Assembly: GCF_002434265.1 (NCBI RefSeq)
Contig: NZ_DJJS01000004.1
Coordinates: 62,001-126,000 of the forward strand
DNA: 64,000 nt
DNA from: Pseudomonas sp. UBA6562
GTDB lineage: Bacteria > Pseudomonadota > Gammaproteobacteria > Pseudomonadales > Pseudomonadaceae
Direction: 5' to 3'
Shown here piece after piece: positions 62,142-64,000 of the stretch. The notes under the pieces were generated by a model. That model had not been told where the DNA came from. It worked only from the letters and a program-made list of their open reading frames with translations, and did no database searches. The number at the start of each line of letters is the position of its first letter. Position 1 is the first letter of the stretch. The position numbers and the translations under genes were made by a program.

Positions 62142-62972
62142 TCAATGGGTTGGCGACGGTCGTGCGACCACGAACCGTGGCAAGACCAGCATGTGCGGCA
62201 GGGCGAACGCGGCCAGTACGGCAAATAGCGAGCGGATTCCCGTGTGCTCTTGCCGGACGAACACGGCAGCGACGATCAGGGCGAACAAGGCGGCTGCCGC
62301 CAGTACCGGGCGCGTCAGTCGCAGGTAGGCGCCCAGCTTGCAAGTGCCTAGCAGGCGCTGCCGCGTGCGGGTCTGCGGTGCGGCATGCAGCACGAAGAAA
62401 CCCAACGCGAACCCTACCAGAGGCGGCAGGCACAGGGTCGCGACGAGTGTCGCCGCCAAGCGCCCATCGCCTTTGCGCCAGGCAGCCCTGAGCAGCACCA
62501 CGCTCGCCAGGACGCCTGCGGCGGCCAGGGCACTCGCCAATCCAATACCCAACGCGCTGGGCGCGTGGGTGCCTGAGGCCAGATCGAGCAACCGTGCCAC
62601 CGTTTGCCTGTGCAATACGGCAGGGGCGCCGACGATGAAAGCGCCCAAGGCCAGGCGCTCGCTGGGATGTTCGAAGAGTTCGTCTTCGTGACTGAAATGC
62701 CAGGCGGACAGCAGCAGAAAGGTCACGAGGGCAATGGCGCTGGCAATTTGCCAAAGCGCCAGGTAGGCCAGAGCTGCGGCCAGATAGCAGGCGATGAAAG
62801 GCAGCCGCTGCGCTGCATTGACCACGTGCAGGTCGCTGGCTCCATGCAACAGGCCGAGGCCTAGCCCGACGGCCACCGCAAACGCCAGCGGCAGGCCGCC
62901 GCCGATCATGCTGGCGGCTACCGCGCAGAACACCAGCGCCAGCCAACCCCGGCTCCCGGCGCGCACGTTCAA
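62142..62972 (-). CDS. blh: Brp/Blh-family beta-carotene 15,15'-dioxygenase
   Basis: 276 residues from TTG at 62972, which overlaps the rhodopsin stop (TTGA); GTG at 62966 is the alternative, and no in-frame ATG gives a full-length protein. A polytopic membrane protein with the family motifs HGASDLH (H43, D47), SAWHFSHED (H92, H95), FFVLHAAPQ (H196) and ALPHMLVLPRF (H260). Blh enzymes cleave beta-carotene into two retinals. Position directly after the rhodopsin gene supports this. One deviation: the His-x3-His pair I recall late in the family reads H196-x3-Q200 here. Activity is therefore inferred, not certain. Confidence 0.85.
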   Translation of the reverse strand: MNVRAGSRGWLALVFCAVAASMIGGGLPLAFAVAVGLGLGLLHGASDLHVVNAAQRLPFIACYLAAALAYLALWQIASAIALVTFLLLSAWHFSHEDELFEHPSERLALGAFIVGAPAVLHRQTVARLLDLASGTHAPSALGIGLASALAAAGVLASVVLLRAAWRKGDGRLAATLVATLCLPPLVGFALGFFVLHAAPQTRTRQRLLGTCKLGAYLRLTRPVLAAAALFALIVAAVFVRQEHTGIRSLFAVLAAFALPHMLVLPRFVVARPSPTH

Positions 62973-63661
62973 GCGCTTCGGTCGACCAGCGCGTTGCGCA
63001 GGTTGCCCTCGCTGGTAAAGGCGTAGACCACCTTGGCCAGGACGTCGAGCACCAGGAACACCCAGACGGTCAACGCGTCGCTCACCAGGCCCAAGCCCTC
63101 GGGGCCGACGGCGAACACCACGGGATAGATCAGCCACAGCACGCTCAGAAAGCCGATGTTGCGACGATAGGCGCTGCCGATCGAGGCGTTTTGTCCGGCC
63201 AGCATCGCCAAAGGCTTCCACATCAGATACAGCACACCGGCGAAGGCGGCACAAGACCAGGTGAAGAACACCCATTTCAACATGCCATAAGGCGCCAGCG
63301 AGGCGATTAGGCCGGTGACGATCATCACCACATCCAAGGTCACGATCGAGGCGACGAAGCCGGCCTGGCCGTCTCGTTCGCGCGCACCGAGAAATGCCGA
63401 GCTGACCACGCCGGCCAGCAGCAGGGGCGTGGTGAACGTCCAGTCCATATAGCGCGCGACATAGGTCACGGTGCCATCCGGCTTGATCAGGTTGCCCAGG
63501 CCCAGGTACATGGCCAGGTAAGCGGTGGCAGCGATGAAGGGCACCGCAGCGTGAAGCAGGGTGTGGCCACGTAAAGGCCCGTGATGAGCGCCTTTGGCAT
63601 AAATGGCCAGGGAGGCGAGCGACATGACGATGAAACCGATCAGCAGAGGCGTTTGAACCAT
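62969..63661 (-). CDS. Microbial (type 1) rhodopsin, DTG-motif, putative light-driven proton pump
   Basis: 230 residues from the ATG at 63661, preceded by CGGAG; an upstream ATG at 63712 lacks a ribosome binding site. Seven transmembrane helices. Retinal Schiff-base Lys210 lies in LDVLAKV (helix G) with counter-ion Asp206; helix C reads RYMDWTFTTPLLLAG, giving Asp73, Thr77 and Gly84 at the bacteriorhodopsin D85, T89 and D96 positions. The retinal pocket Trp/Tyr/Pro (WLIYPVVF) is intact, Leu81 at the colour-tuning position predicts green absorption, and the extracellular Glu of GPEG is kept. A pump without cytoplasmic donor, or a sensor, are both possible. Confidence 0.93.
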   Translation of the reverse strand: MVQTPLLIGFIVMSLASLAIYAKGAHHGPLRGHTLLHAAVPFIAATAYLAMYLGLGNLIKPDGTVTYVARYMDWTFTTPLLLAGVVSSAFLGARERDGQAGFVASIVTLDVVMIVTGLIASLAPYGMLKWVFFTWSCAAFAGVLYLMWKPLAMLAGQNASIGSAYRRNIGFLSVLWLIYPVVFAVGPEGLGLVSDALTVWVFLVLDVLAKVVYAFTSEGNLRNALVDRSA

Positions 63662-64000
63662 GGCGAGCTCCGGAAGCGGCAGAGAAGGGCAGTGTTCAAG
63701 CAGGGTCGTCATGGGGGCTACGACGCACTGCCTGATAGAAAATGGAGGAAGTGCCCGAATATTTGGTTCAAAATGTTTCAGATGTGAGTAAATCCTAGGA
63801 CTGTGTAAGTAATCGCCCGGTCGGGTATGGGAATATTCGGCATATGCGCCATTGACGGTACGTCCCTTGCACGTTCTTACGGGGTCTATGGATTACCTCG
63901 ATCATGAAAAGCGCCATAAGGGCTGCCGTACCGATTCGGCAAATTGCACAAAAATAAAATATTTCAAGGAGTTACTGGCACGGATCGTCGTTCGTGCTGT
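63662..64000. promoter_or_regulatory. Upstream region of the rhodopsin-blh unit, to window edge
   Basis: These 339 bp carry no gene I can support and should hold the rhodopsin promoter. The block is clearly more AT-rich than the genes around it. CCGAATATT (63755-63763) and AATATTCGG (63832-63840) form an inverted repeat 68 bp apart; the second copy is part of the palindrome GAATATTC. CCTAGG at 63794-63799 and CCCGGTCGGG near 63816-63825 are short palindromes. I cannot name the regulator. A divergent gene may begin beyond the right edge (AAGGAG near 63965). Confidence 0.45.

Noticed and set aside
62050..62946. A second minus-strand frame inside blh
   Set aside because: Its translation is Arg/Gly/Ala-rich with no membrane segments, whereas the overlapping blh frame shows family motifs.
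63662..63712. Longer start for the rhodopsin at 63712
   Set aside because: No ribosome binding site; the start at 63661 has CGGAG and begins directly with helix A.

Overview
The window is a 64 kb stretch of a GC-rich gammaproteobacterial chromosome, almost certainly a Pseudomonas of the P. putida group. This rests on a 398-residue methionine gamma-lyase with its Lrp-type regulator, a fused cysNC gene, a ColRS two-component pair with the expected metal-sensing residues, a Pseudomonas-type dcw cluster and the general gene order. Genus and group are inferred from sequence recall, not from a search. No tRNA, rRNA operon, insertion sequence, prophage or CRISPR array was seen.

Layout. 1-2.5 kb: end of cysD and cysNC (sulfate activation). 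2.6-11.7 kb: a hypothetical gene, the divergent mdeR/mdeA pair, a tiny Gly-rich lipoprotein, zapG, an alpha/beta hydrolase, trpS with an extra C-terminal domain, zapE, a GlxA-type AraC regulator and a Tas-like aldo-keto reductase. 11.9-16.9 kb: rplM-rpsI, petABC (cytochrome bc1) and sspAB. 16.9-20.3 kb (minus strand): lpoA-yraN-gmhA-dolP, an envelope set. 20.5-21.8 kb: rsmI and the RNase P RNA gene rnpB. 22.0-39.9 kb: the complete dcw cluster, mraZ-rsmH-ftsL-ftsI-murE-murF-mraY-murD-ftsW-murG-murC-ddlB-ftsQ-ftsA-ftsZ-lpxC. Most of its genes overlap or nearly abut, and it is headed by a clear promoter and a three-repeat MraZ operator. 40.0-46.6 kb: dciA, secA, argJ, a GST and a Nudix/thiamine-phosphate-synthase-like fusion. 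46.6-57.6 kb: cobalamin adenosyltransferase, an orphan histidine kinase, a ketopantoate reductase, yajQ, an MscS channel, an MdfA-like exporter, ampG, an alkyltransferase-like protein, a DUF481 protein, a HugZ-like protein and fxsA. 57.7-62.1 kb: groESL behind a sigma-32-like promoter, then colRS.

The most unusual part is the right end (62.1-64.0 kb). A two-gene minus-strand unit encodes a seven-helix microbial rhodopsin and a Brp/Blh-family beta-carotene 15,15'-dioxygenase, the enzyme that makes retinal. The rhodopsin has the retinal-binding lysine and counter-ions, but its helix-C motif reads Asp-Thr-Gly, so the usual cytoplasmic proton donor is missing. The Blh protein also departs from the His-x3-His pair I recall for its family. 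The carotenoid (crt) genes that would have to supply beta-carotene are not in the window and may lie just beyond its right edge. The unit looks like an accessory light-harvesting or light-sensing module placed beside core genes.

The rest is mostly housekeeping, with several smaller points of interest: fusions (TrpS plus a YegP-like domain; Nudix plus ThiE-like), a catalytically dead alkyltransferase homolog, MraZ boxes, and an lpxC promoter inside an inverted repeat.
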